The notes: generated from the letters alone by a model not told the origin. Positions 35,266 to 44,238 are shown, numbered from the stretch's first letter. The stretch: DNA of 64,000 nucleotides from JAGOEY01 sp017997515 (GCA_026314275.1 CP111109.1:3844001-3908000), one strand, 5' to 3'. Numbers and translations are program-made.

Positions 35266-35733
35266 CTATTCCCTGTGGTACGGGTGGCCGGCATTGACCG
35301 ACCAGGCGCGGTACAGCTGCTCGATGAGCAACACCCGCGCAAAGGCGTGTGGCAGGGTCAAGTCGGACAAACGGATACGTTCGTGGGCCGCGTTGCGGAA
35401 AGCAGGCTCAATTCCGTCGGGCCCACCGATGATGAGGGCCACGTCGTCCCCCTCCAATTGCCAGCCTTTGAGGCGGGCAGCCAGCGCCAGGGTCGTCAAC
35501 GAAGTACCGCGTTCGTCCAGGCACACGGTACGTGCACCTTTGGGGATGGCCGCCTCGATACGTTCGCGCTCGGCGGCGTACAGGGTTTCCAGCGTCTTGG
35601 AGCCGCGTGGCTCGGTCTTGACTGCTTTTAACTCGACCTTCAGCTCGTGGGGAAACCGTTTGGCGTAGTCGTCATAGGCCGTTTGGGCCCAGTCGGGCAT
35701 ACGCTGGCCCACGGCAACGATGACCAGTCGCAT
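35266..35733 (-). CDS. rlmH: 23S rRNA pseudouridine-1915 N3-methyltransferase
   Basis: 155 residues, the usual size. SPOUT-fold SAM enzyme methylating pseudouridine 1915 in helix 69 of 23S rRNA. Conserved: MRLVIVAVGQRMPDW at the start, the knot region LDERGTSLTTLALA, FIIGGPDG-like ALIIGGPDGIEP and the invariant C-terminus LLIEQLYRAWSVNAGHPYHRE. Follows rsfS by 9 bases; pairing of these two ribosome genes is widespread. Confidence 0.97.
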   Translation of the reverse strand: MRLVIVAVGQRMPDWAQTAYDDYAKRFPHELKVELKAVKTEPRGSKTLETLYAAERERIEAAIPKGARTVCLDERGTSLTTLALAARLKGWQLEGDDVALIIGGPDGIEPAFRNAAHERIRLSDLTLPHAFARVLLIEQLYRAWSVNAGHPYHRE

Positions 35734-35742
35734 GCCCTGGCC

Positions 35743-36561
35743 TTACGCAGATTTTTTGGCGGTGGTTTTCTTAGGCGCGGGCTTTTTGGCCGCGGCCTTC
35801 TTGGCGGGTGCAGCGGTGGTTTTGATCACCACGGTTTTCGGCACGGCCTTTTTGGCGGGTGCTTTGGACGCTGTTTTAGCGGCTGTTTTGGCCGGTGCAC
35901 GGGGTGCAGACTTGGCGGCGGCGCGGGGTGCGGCGGCCTTCACTGGCTCCGCAGCAGCCTTGGCCTTGCGGGCCACCGAGCGGCGCGATGGCACATCGGG
36001 CACCGACAGGATAGGCGCTTCGGGCGACAAGACCGGGCGCTGCGGTGCCAGGGGTTTTTCTTCTTCGCGGCGCAATTTGGCGGCTTTTTTGGCCTCGGCA
36101 GGCGTCAGCTTCTTGGCAGGTGCCTTGCGTTTGGGGGCCGCAGCCACTTCGGGCACTTCTGCCTTGACCACGGGTTTGGCTGCACCGAGCTTCAGGCGTA
36201 CAGGTGTGTCGCCCCAGAGTTCTTCGAGGTGGTAGTACTGGCGGATGGCGGGCTGCATGATGTGCGCCACGGCAGCACCGCAGTCCACAATGATCCATTC
36301 GCCGTTGTCTTCGCCTTCGGTGCGGGGCTTGCCGAAACCGGCTTTGCGCACCGCGTCACGCACGCTGGAGGCCAGGGCTTTGGTCTGGCGGTTCGACGTG
36401 CCGGATGCCACGATCACCCGTTCAAACAAGGGGGACAGGTGTTCGGTGTTGAACACCTGGATATCCTGCGCTTTGACGTCTTCCAGGCCGTCCACAATGG
36501 CGCGCTGGAGTTTGGTGACGTCTTTTTTGGCAGAGGCTTCGGTACGGGTAGGTGTGGTCAT
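35743..36561 (-). CDS. rsfS: Ribosome silencing factor RsfS with a long basic C-terminal tail
   Basis: 272 residues, more than twice the family norm of ~105-120. Residues ~15-130 are a full RsfS/Iojap domain (KLQRAIVDGLEDVKAQDIQVF, VIVASGTSNRQTKALASSVRDAVRKAG, NGEWIIVDCGAAVAHIMQPAIRQYYHLEELWG), which binds uL14 and blocks subunit joining in starvation. From ~145 to the end the protein is low-complexity Ala/Lys/Pro with repeated AxKKA-like units (e.g. PAKTAAKTASKAPAKK), like histone H1 or the AlgP tail. The tail may bind nucleic acid or vary by repeat slippage. The reading frame is open throughout and the stop is immediately before rlmH. Its ATG overlaps the nadD stop (TGATG). Confidence 0.93.
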   Translation of the reverse strand: MTTPTRTEASAKKDVTKLQRAIVDGLEDVKAQDIQVFNTEHLSPLFERVIVASGTSNRQTKALASSVRDAVRKAGFGKPRTEGEDNGEWIIVDCGAAVAHIMQPAIRQYYHLEELWGDTPVRLKLGAAKPVVKAEVPEVAAAPKRKAPAKKLTPAEAKKAAKLRREEEKPLAPQRPVLSPEAPILSVPDVPSRRSVARKAKAAAEPVKAAAPRAAAKSAPRAPAKTAAKTASKAPAKKAVPKTVVIKTTAAPAKKAAAKKPAPKKTTAKKSA

Positions 36562-37175
36562 CAGACGGCGAGGTAGAGATGGTGTTGGTCAATATAGCGT
36601 GCAACGCCAGCGGGTACCAGATGGTCGATCCCCATATGGGCCGCAACACGGCTGCGGATATCGGTGGCGCTGACGTTCAGGGGCGGCATGTGCAGCGTCT
36701 CAAACCGCCCTCCCGGGTATTTTGAGGCATCAAATATGCCACTGGCGCTCAGTGTTTGAGCGCGTCCAGCTATACAAATTATAGCGGACTGCAAAATGGC
36801 CTGCCATGCGTGCCAGGTTTTCAGGGCAACAGCCTGGTCCGTGCCCATCAGCAGGAACAGCTGCGCAGCCGGAGTTTCAGCCTGCAATTCACGCAATGTG
36901 TCGATGGTGTAGGTGGGGCCCGCACGCTCCAGCTCACGCCCATCCACGTGCACACCGGGTATGCCAGCAAAGGCCAGTTCGGCCATGGCCAGCCGGTGGG
37001 TGGCCGCTGTCAGTGTTCGGCTTTTATGCCAGGCGTGGCCTGTGGGAAACACCCTGAGTTCGTCCAGCTGCAGCTGGTCCATGGCCGTCTGCACCAGCAC
37101 ACGATGGGCATTGTGTGGCGGGTCAAATGCCCCGCCATACACACCAATACGGCGCTGGTTCAGGCTCACACCCAC
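36561..37175 (-). CDS. nadD: Nicotinate-nucleotide adenylyltransferase
   Basis: 204 residues from GTG 37175, the first ten bases overlapping the end of hemF. Adenylates nicotinate mononucleotide in NAD synthesis. Nucleotidyltransferase motif GVYGGAFDPPHNAHR near the N-terminus and the closing PPLNVSATDIRSRV are intact. Between them a segment AGRAQTLSASGIFDASKYPGG coincides with a copy of the dispersed repeat (36727-36785) and replaces a normally short loop. Confidence 0.94.
   Translation of the reverse strand: MGVSLNQRRIGVYGGAFDPPHNAHRVLVQTAMDQLQLDELRVFPTGHAWHKSRTLTAATHRLAMAELAFAGIPGVHVDGRELERAGPTYTIDTLRELQAETPAAQLFLLMGTDQAVALKTWHAWQAILQSAIICIAGRAQTLSASGIFDASKYPGGRFETLHMPPLNVSATDIRSRVAAHMGIDHLVPAGVARYIDQHHLYLAV
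36727..36785 (-). repeat. Dispersed palindromic repeat, copy 6 (inside nadD)
   Basis: Minus-strand copy: GCTATAATTTGTATAGCTGG, then ACGCGCTC and GAGCGCCAGTGGCATATTT. Read through by nadD without a stop. Confidence 0.72.
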
Positions 37176-38098
37176 GCCCGGCGCACCAGGAACTGGCTGG
37201 TGAGCGCCTCTTCCGGCGAACCGGACTCCACCGTACGCTGGTAACTCCAGGCCGCCAGCGGTGGCATGGACAGCAGGATCGACTCGGTACGCCCGCCCGA
37301 CTGCAGGCCAAAGTGCGTGCCCCGGTCCCAGACCAGGTTGAACTCGACATAACGGCCCCGGCGGTACAGCTGGAATTCGCGTTCGCGTTCGCCGTAAGCC
37401 GTGTCTTTGCGCCGCAGCAGAATGGGCAGGTATGCACCGTTAAAAGCGTCACCCACCGACTGCATCAACGCAAAACCACCGTCAAAACCCGCTTCGGAAT
37501 AGTCGTCGTAAAAAATGCCACCCACACCACGTTGTTCGTTGCGGTGTTTGAGGAAGAAATATTCATCACACCACTGCTTGAAACGCGGGTATTTGTCTGC
37601 ACCAAACGGTGCCAGCGCCTGTTGGCAGGTGCTGTGAAAGTGCACGGCATCCTCTTCAAACCCGTAGATCGGCGTCAGATCCATACCCCCACCAAACCAG
37701 CACACCGGCGTTTGCCCGGAGTGGCCTGCGGCAATCATGCGTACGTTCATGTGCACCGTGGGGGCATACGGGTTGCGCGGGTGGAACACCAGCGACACCC
37801 CCATGGCCTCGAACGGGGCCCCGGCCAACTCCGGGCGGTGCTGGGTGGCCGAAGGCGGCAACTTGGCGCCGCGCACATGCGAAAACCCGCAGCCAGCGCG
37901 CTCGAACACCACTCCGTTTTCCAGGATTTTGGTGATGCCGTCACCCGCCAGGCTTGCGCCCGGCTCCTTGTGCCAGGCATCCACCGTGAACTGCGCGCCG
38001 CCGGGCTGGGCATCTTCCACCGCCTGCAGCGCATCCGTGATGCGTGACTGCAAACCCAGCAACCAGGCGCGAACCGACTGAACAGCGTTGTTGTTCAT
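37166..38098 (-). CDS. hemF: Coproporphyrinogen III oxidase, aerobic
   Basis: 310 residues from ATG 38098. Oxygen-dependent decarboxylation of coproporphyrinogen III in haem synthesis. Typical blocks: NPYAPTVHMNVR, CWFGGGMDLTPIYGFEEDAVHFH, EYFFLKHRNEQRGVGGIFYDDY, RRGRYVEFNLVWDRGTHFGLQSGGRTESILLSMPP. Its start overlaps the purD stop by one base, and its own 3' end overlaps nadD by ten bases, so it belongs to the purD-rng operon. Confidence 0.97.
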   Translation of the reverse strand: MNNNAVQSVRAWLLGLQSRITDALQAVEDAQPGGAQFTVDAWHKEPGASLAGDGITKILENGVVFERAGCGFSHVRGAKLPPSATQHRPELAGAPFEAMGVSLVFHPRNPYAPTVHMNVRMIAAGHSGQTPVCWFGGGMDLTPIYGFEEDAVHFHSTCQQALAPFGADKYPRFKQWCDEYFFLKHRNEQRGVGGIFYDDYSEAGFDGGFALMQSVGDAFNGAYLPILLRRKDTAYGEREREFQLYRRGRYVEFNLVWDRGTHFGLQSGGRTESILLSMPPLAAWSYQRTVESGSPEEALTSQFLVRRAWV

Positions 38099-39378
38099 CA
38101 GCTTTTGACGGCTCTGAACCCGATGTCGCGGCGGTACTGCGCGCCGTCGAAATGGACCTTGCGCGCCACGTCGTAGGCCATTTGCTGCGCCTGTTTCACG
38201 CTGTCGGCCAGCACGGTGACACACAACACACGGCCTCCCGTGGTGGTGACCACTCCATCCTGCAGCACTGTGCCCGCATGGAACACCACAGCATCGTCGG
38301 CATCTGCGGGCAGGCCGGTGATGGTGTCGCCCTTGCGGGGCGTTTCGGGGTAACCGTGCGCTGCCATCACCACACCCAGCGCGGTGCGGCGGTCCCATTG
38401 CAGCTCGATCTGGTCAAGTTTGCCGTCAATGGCGGCTGCCAGGACTTCGGACAGGTCACTCTTCAGGCGCATCATGATCGGCTGCGTCTCGGGGTCACCC
38501 ATGCGGCAGTTGAACTCCAGCGTCTTGGGGCGGCCCTGCGCGTCGATCATCAGGCCGGCGTACAGGAAACCGGTGAACGGAATACCGTCTTTTTCCATGC
38601 CGCGGATGGTGGGCAGGATGATTTCGCGCATGGCGCGGGCGTGTACGTCGGCGGTCACCACCGGCGCGGGTGAATAGGCACCCATACCACCCGTGTTGGG
38701 GCCTGCATCACCGTCCTGCAGGCGTTTGTGGTCCTGGCTGGTCGCCAGCGCGGTGACGTTCTTGCCATCACACAGCACGATAAAACTGGCTTCTTCGCCC
38801 TGCAGGAACTCCTCAATCACCACACGCGCGCCACCATCGTTGTGGCTTACGCCAAACTTGTTGTCGAGCAGCATGAAGTCGATGGCCTCGTGTGCCTCGG
38901 CCGCGGTCATCGCCACCACCACACCTTTGCCAGCAGCCAGGCCGTCGGCCTTGACCACAATAGGCGCGCCCTCCGCGTCCACATAGGCATGGGCCAGCGC
39001 AGCGTCGGTGAAGGTCTGGTACTTCGCAGTCGGAATGTTGTGGCGCTGCATAAATGCCTTGGAGAAAGCCTTCGAGCTTTCCAGCTGGGCCGCAAGCCTG
39101 GTGGGACCAAACACACGCAGGCCATGGGCCCGGAATTCGTCCACGATACCCGCCGCCAGCGGTCCTTCGGGGCCCACCACGGTCAAGGCAATTTTGTTGT
39201 CCGCAGCCCAGGCCCGCAGTTCCTGCACATCGGTGATGGGCACGTTCTCGAAACGGTCGTTCAGCGCCGTGCCTCCGTTGCCCGGTGCGACATAAACCAT
39301 TTGCACCTTGGGTGACTGACTGAGCTTCCAGGCCAGCGCATGTTCACGCCCGCCACCACCCACCACCAATACTTTCAT
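38098..39378 (-). CDS. purD: Phosphoribosylamine-glycine ligase
   Basis: 426 residues from ATG 39378 (MKVLVVGGGGREHALAWKL), with GAAGG upstream; longer frames to 39540 add non-homologous residues. ATP-grasp enzyme making glycinamide ribonucleotide in purine synthesis. Seen: VGPEGPLAAGIVDEFRA, ATP-grasp VVKADGLAAGKGVVVA, EEFLQGEEASFIVLCDG and NTGGMGAYSP, RMGDPETQPIMMRL. First gene of a tight run purD-hemF-nadD-rsfS-rlmH-maf-rng. Confidence 0.97.
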   Translation of the reverse strand: MKVLVVGGGGREHALAWKLSQSPKVQMVYVAPGNGGTALNDRFENVPITDVQELRAWAADNKIALTVVGPEGPLAAGIVDEFRAHGLRVFGPTRLAAQLESSKAFSKAFMQRHNIPTAKYQTFTDAALAHAYVDAEGAPIVVKADGLAAGKGVVVAMTAAEAHEAIDFMLLDNKFGVSHNDGGARVVIEEFLQGEEASFIVLCDGKNVTALATSQDHKRLQDGDAGPNTGGMGAYSPAPVVTADVHARAMREIILPTIRGMEKDGIPFTGFLYAGLMIDAQGRPKTLEFNCRMGDPETQPIMMRLKSDLSEVLAAAIDGKLDQIELQWDRRTALGVVMAAHGYPETPRKGDTITGLPADADDAVVFHAGTVLQDGVVTTTGGRVLCVTVLADSVKQAQQMAYDVARKVHFDGAQYRRDIGFRAVKS

Positions 39379-39588
39379 ACGAGAACCTTCATTCATTTTT
39401 TGAGAGCGTGACATTACTAACGCAGCCTCCGCGGCAAGCACAGTGTGACAAACCGGGCACAACGCTTGGCATCGCAGAGGCCCCTTCCAGCAGACACCGC
39501 CGAACCGGCTCCGCCGGGCGACTGGTGTCGCCCACTGCAAGGGGGTTGGCGCAGCGGAACGAAGTCCGCGCAGCCTGGGGGTGTGCCA

Positions 39589-40308
39589 TCACATTGCGGC
39601 ATTGTGGTAGACCTCCTGGACGTCGTCCAAGTCTTCCAGCACATCCAGAATTTTTTGCATTTTGGCGGCATCTTCGGGGCTGAGCTCGATGGTGTTCTCC
39701 GCCCGCATCGTGATTTCAGCCACTTCGGCGACAAAACCAGCCTTTTCGAGGGCCTGCTTGACCGACTCAAAGTCAGCATAGGCAGTCAGCACCTCGATCG
39801 CACCGTCGTCGCCGGTCAACACATCCTCGGCACCGGCGTCCAGCGCCACTTCCATCAGTGCGTCTTCATTCGTGCCCGGGGCAAAGATGAACTGGCCGCA
39901 GTGTTTGAACTGGAACGCCACCGAACCTTCGGTGCCCATGTTGCCGCCGTGTTTGCTGAACGCATGGCGCACCTCTGCCACGGTGCGCACGCGGTTGTCT
40001 GTCATGGTGTCCACAATGATCGCCGCGCCACCCACGCCGTAACCTTCGTACCGGATTTCGTCGTAGCTCACACCTTCGAGCGTGCCGGTGGCTTTTTCGA
40101 TATTGCGTTTGACGGTGTCGGCCGGCAGGTTGGCGGCCTTGGCCTTTTCCACGGCCAGACGCAGGCGTGGGTTGATCGACAGGTCACCCCCGCCCAAACG
40201 GGCTGCAACCATGATTTCCCGGATGACACGTGTCCAGATCTTGCCCCGCTTTTCGTCCTGCCGCCCCTTGCGGTGCTGAATATTTGCCCACTTACTGTGT
40301 CCAGCCAC
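39589..40308 (-). CDS. yebC: YebC/PmpR family DNA-binding or translation regulator
   Basis: 239 residues. The family start (M)AGHSKWANIQHRKGRQD is encoded from GTG 40308, since no ATG is placed correctly. Members act as transcriptional regulators, and more recently as translation factors at proline stretches. Conserved blocks: EIMVAARLGGGDLSINPRLRLAVEKAKAANLP, NRVRTVAEVRHAFSKHGGNMG and the acidic C-terminus. 210 bases of gap to purD on the same strand show no further gene. Confidence 0.95.
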   Translation of the reverse strand: MAGHSKWANIQHRKGRQDEKRGKIWTRVIREIMVAARLGGGDLSINPRLRLAVEKAKAANLPADTVKRNIEKATGTLEGVSYDEIRYEGYGVGGAAIIVDTMTDNRVRTVAEVRHAFSKHGGNMGTEGSVAFQFKHCGQFIFAPGTNEDALMEVALDAGAEDVLTGDDGAIEVLTAYADFESVKQALEKAGFVAEVAEITMRAENTIELSPEDAAKMQKILDVLEDLDDVQEVYHNAAM

Positions 40309-40430
40309 GGGAATTCCTTCTGTTTGATTTAATCGTAGGATGCGCTGCAAACACTCGCGTAGAGTTATGCAGATCACCCATTGCAGCCTGATTTTACTTT
40401 TTGCCAGCCCCCCTTCCCAAGGACCACTTC

Positions 40431-41951
40431 ATGGCCGACCCTCTTCTGATTGCCCGCAACGCCGCTACCGAATGTTTCCTCATCCCGGCCCTGGCCAACC
40501 GCCACGGCCTGATCACAGGTGCCACCGGCACGGGCAAGACAGTCACCTTGCAAACCCTGGCCGAAAATTTCTCCCGCATCGGGGTGCCGGTCTTCATGGC
40601 CGACATCAAGGGCGACCTGACGGGTATCAGCCAGGCCGGCAAGATTGGCGACAAACTGGCTGCGGTGCTGAAAGACCGTGGTATCGAGCTGCCCGCGTCG
40701 CAAGCCTGCCCCGCCACGCTGTGGGACGTTTTTGGTGAACAGGGCCACCCGGTGCGTGCCACCGTGTCCGACATGGGGCCGCTGCTGATTGGCCGCATGC
40801 TGAACCTGAACGACACCCAGGCCGGTGTGCTGAACCTGGTGTTCAAGATTGCCGACGACAACGGCCTGCTGCTGCTGGACCTGAAAGACCTGCGCGCCAT
40901 GCTGCAGCATGTGGGCGACAACGCCAGCCAGTTCACCACCGAATACGGCAACGTCAGCTCAGCCAGCGTGGGGGCCATCCAGCGCGGCCTGCTGCAGATC
41001 GAGACCCAGGGCGGCACCAAGTTTTTTGGTGAGCCCATGCTCAACATCAGCGACTTCATGCAGACCGACGCCAACGGGCACGGCGTGGTCAACATCCTGG
41101 CCGCCGACAAACTCATGAATTCGCCGCGCCTATACGCCACCTTCCTGCTGTGGATGTTGTCCGAGCTGTTCGAGCAGTTGCCCGAAATTGGCGACCCGGA
41201 CAAACCCAAGCTGGTGTTTTTCTTCGATGAAGCCCATTTGCTGTTCAACGACGCACCCAAGGTGCTGGTCGAGCGTATCGAACTGGTGGTGCGGCTGGTG
41301 CGCTCCAAGGGTGTGGGCGTGTATTTCGTCACACAAAACCCGCTCGACATTCCCGACTCGGTGCTGGCCCAGCTGGGCAACCGGGTGCAGCACGCCTTGC
41401 GCGCCTTCACCCCGCGCGACCAGAAGGCCGTCAAGGCCACGGCGTCCACCATGCGGCAAAAACCCGGCCTCGACATCGAAGCCGCCATCACCGAGCTGGC
41501 CGTGGGTGAAGCCCTCGTCAGCCTGCTCGACGAAAAAGGCCGCCCCAGCATCACCGAGCGCGTGTTTGTGCTGCCGCCCGGCAGCCAGCTGGGCCCGATC
41601 ACCCCGGCACAGCGCCAGGCACTGCTGCAAAACTCGCTGGTCGCCGGTGTGTACGAAAAAGAGGTGGACCGTGAGTCGGCCTATGAAAAAATCCGGGGCC
41701 GTGCACCCGAAGCAGGCATCACTCCCGCCGACAAACCCGGCCCGGCTTCATCAGGTACCGCTGCGGACTCTGGCGGCATGATGGGTGGCCTGAACGAGCT
41801 GCTGTTTGGCACCACCGGCCCCCGGGGTGGCAAGAAGGACGGGCTGGTGCAAACCATGGCCAAGTCCACCGCCCGCACCATGGGCACCACCGTCGGCCGC
41901 GAGATCTTGCGCGGAGTGCTCGGCGGCATTTTTGGCACCAAGAAACGCTGA
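40431..41951 (+). CDS. HerA/VirB4-like ATPase, DUF853 (YjgR) family
   Basis: 506 residues from ATG 40431, with AAGGA upstream. P-loop ATPase: Walker A GATGTGKT (residues ~29-36), ADIKGDLTGIS, Walker B LVFFFDEAHLLF and the sensor VYFVTQNPLDIP. C-terminal Gly-rich tail ends GRTMGTTVGREILRGVLGGIFG, as in E. coli YjgR. The in vivo role is not established; homology to HerA suggests a DNA-translocating motor. A threonine dehydratase-like gene begins 16 bases after its stop. Confidence 0.92.
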   Translation: MADPLLIARNAATECFLIPALANRHGLITGATGTGKTVTLQTLAENFSRIGVPVFMADIKGDLTGISQAGKIGDKLAAVLKDRGIELPASQACPATLWDVFGEQGHPVRATVSDMGPLLIGRMLNLNDTQAGVLNLVFKIADDNGLLLLDLKDLRAMLQHVGDNASQFTTEYGNVSSASVGAIQRGLLQIETQGGTKFFGEPMLNISDFMQTDANGHGVVNILAADKLMNSPRLYATFLLWMLSELFEQLPEIGDPDKPKLVFFFDEAHLLFNDAPKVLVERIELVVRLVRSKGVGVYFVTQNPLDIPDSVLAQLGNRVQHALRAFTPRDQKAVKATASTMRQKPGLDIEAAITELAVGEALVSLLDEKGRPSITERVFVLPPGSQLGPITPAQRQALLQNSLVAGVYEKEVDRESAYEKIRGRAPEAGITPADKPGPASSGTAADSGGMMGGLNELLFGTTGPRGGKKDGLVQTMAKSTARTMGTTVGREILRGVLGGIFGTKKR

Positions 41952-41967
41952 GCAAAAAGGCCGCCCC

Positions 41968-42936
41968 ATGCACTTGCCCACCTACGACGATGTTGTCGAA
42001 GCCGCGCGCCGCCTGGACGGCCATGCGCTGCACACGCCGGTCATGCGTTCCCGCACCGCCAACACCCAGCTGGGCGCGGCAGTGTTCTTCAAGTGTGAAA
42101 ACCTGCAGCGCACCGGTGCGTTCAAGTTCCGGGGGGCGTTTAACGCCTTGTCAAAATTCAGCGGCGAGCAACGTGAAGCGGGGGTGCTGGCGTTTTCATC
42201 GGGCAACCACGCGCAGGCCATGGCCCTGGCCGCCCATATCTTCAAGATACCCGCCGCCATCCTGATGCCGCTGGACGCGCCCGCCTCCAAGTTGGCCGCA
42301 ACCCGTGCGTATGGGGCTGAGGTCATCACCTATGACCGTTTCACCGAAAGCCGCGAAGCGCTCAGCCAGCGGATTGCCACCGAACGTGGCATGACACTGA
42401 TCCCGCCCTACGACCATGCCGACATCATCGCGGGCCAGGGCACTGCGGCCAAAGAGCTGTTTGAAGAAGCCGGGGAGCTGGACTACCTGTTTGTGTGTAT
42501 GGGTGGCGGCGGCATGCTGTCGGGCAGTGCGCTGGCGGCACGCGCACTGTCACCCCATTGCAAGGTGATTGGTGTCGAGCCCGCAGCGGGCAACGACGGC
42601 CAGCAGTCCTTCCGCAGCGGCCAGATCGTGCGTATCGACACGCCACACACCATTGCCGACGGTGCCCAGACGCAGTCCCTGGGTCAACTCACCTTTGAGA
42701 TCATCCGCCGCGACGTCCACGACGTGTTGACCGTCACCGACGACCAGCTGGTCGAGGCCATGCGCTTTTTTGCCGAACGCATGAAACTGGTGGTTGAACC
42801 CACGGGTTGCCTTGGGTTTGCGGGCGCATGCCATGGCGGCATCGACCTGCAGGGCACACGGGTGGGCGTGATCCTGAGCGGAGGCAATGTGGATCTGGCA
42901 CGTTTTGCCCACTTTGTGGGTGGCGCAGGCGTCTGA
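41968..42936 (+). CDS. Threonine/serine dehydratase (PLP-dependent)
   Basis: 322 residues from ATG 41968. Fold-type II PLP enzyme: the Schiff-base lysine lies in TGAFKFRGAFNAL, phosphate/PLP-binding SSGNHAQAMA, and the glycine loop GGGGMLSGSALA. No C-terminal ACT regulatory domain is present, so the short catabolic or racemase type is indicated (threonine deaminase or serine racemase). Follows the DUF853 ATPase by 16 bases, but shared function is not evident. Confidence 0.9.
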   Translation: MHLPTYDDVVEAARRLDGHALHTPVMRSRTANTQLGAAVFFKCENLQRTGAFKFRGAFNALSKFSGEQREAGVLAFSSGNHAQAMALAAHIFKIPAAILMPLDAPASKLAATRAYGAEVITYDRFTESREALSQRIATERGMTLIPPYDHADIIAGQGTAAKELFEEAGELDYLFVCMGGGGMLSGSALAARALSPHCKVIGVEPAAGNDGQQSFRSGQIVRIDTPHTIADGAQTQSLGQLTFEIIRRDVHDVLTVTDDQLVEAMRFFAERMKLVVEPTGCLGFAGACHGGIDLQGTRVGVILSGGNVDLARFAHFVGGAGV

Positions 42937-42937
42937 A

Positions 42938-43579
42938 TCACCAGCGCAATAGGCGCGGGCCGATCGCGGCCCCCACCAGCACCGGCAGCGCGATGCCCGC
43001 CACGTACCACACCGCCAGAAAAGGGGCGGCCAGCTCGGGGCAATGTAAGGCATACACGGCGGCCCCGGCACCACCCGCCATGGCCCCGGCTGCCGCACCA
43101 GCCCACGCAGGCCGTGTGGGGGCCAGCCCTTTCAGTGCATAAAGGGCTGCAAAAAGTACAGGTGCTGCCATCAGGCCGATGCTGAAAACACAGGAGCGCC
43201 AGGTATTGCCCAAGAGTAATTCGGCACGGGTGTCAGCCGGAGCACTCCACCACACCACCAGCCCCAGCCCCCACACCAGCAGCACAGGCAGGACAAGCGC
43301 AGCACCCGCTCCACCCAGCCGCACACCGGGCCGGGCGAGCCGCTGCACTGCTGCAAATCCTGCCAAGGCAATGCTCAGCGGAAACAGCAGCTTCACCCAG
43401 AACATGGGCTCGGCCAGCACATCCTGCAGATCAGGGCGCACGCCAAACTGCAGCAGCATGATGGCGGCAGAAATCGGCAGCCCCAGCACCACAGCCTGCC
43501 GCAAGCGCCGCGTTGCGGCCTGCCGGGGGACTGGCAACGCCCCGGTCGCCAGCATTGACACCAAGTCATCGGTTTTCAT
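42938..43579 (-). CDS. nrsF: NrsF/DUF1109 anti-sigma factor
   Basis: 213 residues with six hydrophobic segments and a short N-terminal cytoplasmic stretch (MKTDDLVSMLATGALPVP). Matches the DUF1109 family, the membrane anti-sigma factors of SigF-type ECF sigma factors (NrsF of Caulobacter). Family cysteines thought to sense metal or redox stress would be the Cys in NTWRSCVFSIGL and in ALHCPELAAP. Its start overlaps the sigma gene stop (ATGA), so the pair is co-translated. Confidence 0.9.
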   Translation of the reverse strand: MKTDDLVSMLATGALPVPRQAATRRLRQAVVLGLPISAAIMLLQFGVRPDLQDVLAEPMFWVKLLFPLSIALAGFAAVQRLARPGVRLGGAGAALVLPVLLVWGLGLVVWWSAPADTRAELLLGNTWRSCVFSIGLMAAPVLFAALYALKGLAPTRPAWAGAAAGAMAGGAGAAVYALHCPELAAPFLAVWYVAGIALPVLVGAAIGPRLLRW

Positions 43580-44127
43580 GGTTTTCCTTTAATTCGTAAA
43601 GCCAGGGCTTTCAGCCCCCGGTGGATACCCACCTTCACTGCCGACTCCGACATACCCGTGCGCTGCGCCGTCTCAGCCACCGACAGCCCTTCAAGCTTCA
43701 CATGCACGATCGGCAGACGCTGGCGATCCGGCAAGGTGTCGAGCAGGCCACCCAAATCACGCTGGGCATCCCCGGCGTCGGTGGCGGAGTCGGCAAACAG
43801 CGCCATCTCGTCGTCCAGCGGCTCGTGTAATGCCTCTCTGCCCGCTTTGGAACGCAGCAGATCGATCATCTTGTAGCGCGCTATGGCATGCACCCAGGCG
43901 GTCAGCGGCTGGTCACTCTGGTAGGTGGCGCGCTGGTTATGGATGGCCAGCAAACACTCCTGCACCAGGTCTTCCACCTCGTCCGGCCAGCCAAACAGGC
44001 GTTTGCCCAGAAAAGCCCGCAAATGGGCGCTCAGCTGCGCGAGGAAGCGGTGGTAAGCCGCGTTATCCCCGTCCAGTCCACGCAGAAAAAGATCTCGCAG
44101 TACACCTTCAGCATCACTTGTTCTCAT
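43576..44127 (-). CDS. sigF: ECF RNA polymerase sigma factor, SigF type
   Basis: 183 residues. Region 2 (RFLAQLSAHLRAFLGKRLFGWPDEVEDLVQECLLAIHNQRATYQSDQPLTAWVHAIARYKMIDLLR) and region 4 (LPDRQRLPIVHVKLEGLSVAETAQRTGMSESAVKVGIHRGLKAL) are clear. Coupled with the downstream NrsF anti-sigma. A promoter-like element GTAACC-N16-CGAA lies 17 bases before its ATG, identical in form to one in front of the divergent bufferin operon, implying autoregulation together with control of that operon. Confidence 0.93.
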   Translation of the reverse strand: MRTSDAEGVLRDLFLRGLDGDNAAYHRFLAQLSAHLRAFLGKRLFGWPDEVEDLVQECLLAIHNQRATYQSDQPLTAWVHAIARYKMIDLLRSKAGREALHEPLDDEMALFADSATDAGDAQRDLGGLLDTLPDRQRLPIVHVKLEGLSVAETAQRTGMSESAVKVGIHRGLKALALRIKGKP

Positions 44128-44143
44128 AGATTTCTCATTCTTA

Positions 44144-44169
44144 TTCGATGCAGAAGGTGATTGGGTTAC
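44144..44169 (-). promoter_or_regulatory. SigF-type promoter of the sigF-nrsF operon
   Basis: On the minus strand GTAACC (44169-44164), exactly 16 bases, then CGAA (44147-44144). This is the known SigF recognition pattern of Caulobacter-type SigF. It leaves only a very short leader before the sigF ATG at 44127. Confidence 0.82.
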
Positions 44170-44212
44170 AGCGTGGCTGTAAAAAATATTTATCCAAAAT
44201 TTGGAATGGACT

Positions 44213-44238
44213 GTAACCGCAGGGCTGTTCGGGGCGAA
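44213..44238 (+). promoter_or_regulatory. SigF-type promoter of the bufferin operon
   Basis: GTAACC (44213-44218), exactly 16 bases, CGAA (44235-44238), 70 bases before the bufA ATG. Mirror image of the promoter of the sigma gene itself. Confidence 0.85.
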
